NCBI RefSeq assembly: GCF_021647475.1
Contig: NZ_JAKIUR010000024.1
Span: forward strand, 1 to 42,623
Direction: 5' to 3'
Length of the DNA stretch: 42,623 bases
Source: Lutibacter sp.
GTDB lineage: Bacteria; Bacteroidota; Bacteroidia; Flavobacteriales; Flavobacteriaceae
The translations under genes and the position numbers were made by a program. Under the pieces are notes generated by a model. The model was not told where the DNA came from, ran no database searches, and worked only from the letters and a program-made list of their open reading frames with translations. Below, one piece after another: positions 42,498 to 42,623 of this stretch; position 1 is the stretch's first letter; every line of letters starts with the position of its first letter.

Positions 42498-42623
42498 CAG
42501 GGCAAACTCACACTTTTATTTTCAATATCCTTAATAAATAGTCTTCATCCCAAGCCGCTTTGAGTCTTTTGCTTTTAACCGACAGTTTTTTAGTTTGTTC
42601 ATTTTTCAGGAGGTTCAAGGCTA
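42498..42623 (-). mobile_element. End of an ISAs1-family insertion sequence, continuing past the window
   Basis: The 42498-42513 stretch CAGGGCAAACTCACAC would be the terminal inverted repeat, because it lies between the transposase stop and ordinary holB upstream sequence and resembles the CAGGGC start of ISAs1-type ends. The other end and the target duplication are outside the window, so the boundary is provisional. Confidence 0.55.
42508..42623 (-). CDS. C-terminus of an ISAs1-family transposase, cut by the window edge
   Basis: On the minus strand, 37 sense codons read ALNLLKNEQTKKLSVKSKRL then KAAWDEDYLLRILKIKV and stop at 42508-42510. The R-x-x-ALNLLKxExT, K-x-K-RLKAAWDEDYLLRIL ending is the C-terminal signature of ISAs1 (IS4-superfamily DDE) transposases. 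The catalytic core lies beyond the window, so integrity cannot be judged. Confidence 0.72.
   Translation of the reverse strand, partial: ALNLLKNEQTKKLSVKSKRLKAAWDEDYLLRILKIKV

Overview
The window is a low-GC chromosomal segment from a member of the Bacteroidota, most likely the family Flavobacteriaceae. Family-specific genes point there: a PorW/SprE-type lipoprotein, DUF4175 and DUF5687 proteins, an F-type ATP synthase operon without beta and epsilon genes, lipoproteins with short signal peptides, and many TAnnTTTG promoter cores. Genus is not resolvable by eye. Nearly all of the sequence is chromosomal core; accessory signals sit in the intergenic DNA and at the two edges.

Layout. 1-230 holds the tail of a probable transposase and a truncated copy of a dispersed repeat. 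230-1995 (minus) encodes a LysE-type exporter and a flavin/2Fe-2S oxidoreductase. 2118-5423 (plus) is a PadR regulator, a membrane protein and a DUF5687/ATPase ABC exporter. 5666-13983 (plus) runs from a PorW/SprE lipoprotein through bactofilin, AtpZ and a small membrane protein into atpB-E-F-H-A-G. 14385-15890 holds two lipoproteins, the second behind a sigma-54-like promoter. 16005-18539 is a tight SDR/AlbA_2/methyltransferase operon. 18714-22130 (minus) holds an ALDH7-type dehydrogenase and an ECF sigma factor coupled to a membrane-anchored barrel protein. 22217-26538 has a LuxE-like enzyme, NudK, ElaA, RpiB and a lipid kinase. 26648-33158 has RNase R, a GIN-domain protein, TatA, a band-7 protein, a small membrane protein and GltX. 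33326-41143 (plus) is DUF4175, YbeY, MnmG, a lipoprotein, a methyltransferase and an OmpH/Skp-like lipoprotein. 41304-42443 (minus) is the DNA polymerase III delta-prime subunit, and the right edge cuts into an ISAs1-like insertion sequence.

The most interesting non-coding content is as follows. Two parS-like palindromes bracket mnmG. A 129-bp palindromic repeat occurs twice (18561, 41158) with its central 70 bp inverted relative to its conserved flanks. A ~215-bp nested-palindrome repeat is present twice in full and once truncated beside the left-edge transposase. A separate ~200-bp element has perfect 14-bp terminal inverted repeats (31354-31554). A terminator-like hairpin sits between atpE and atpF. 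I found no CRISPR array, tRNA or rRNA gene, and no complete multi-gene defence or biosynthetic system.
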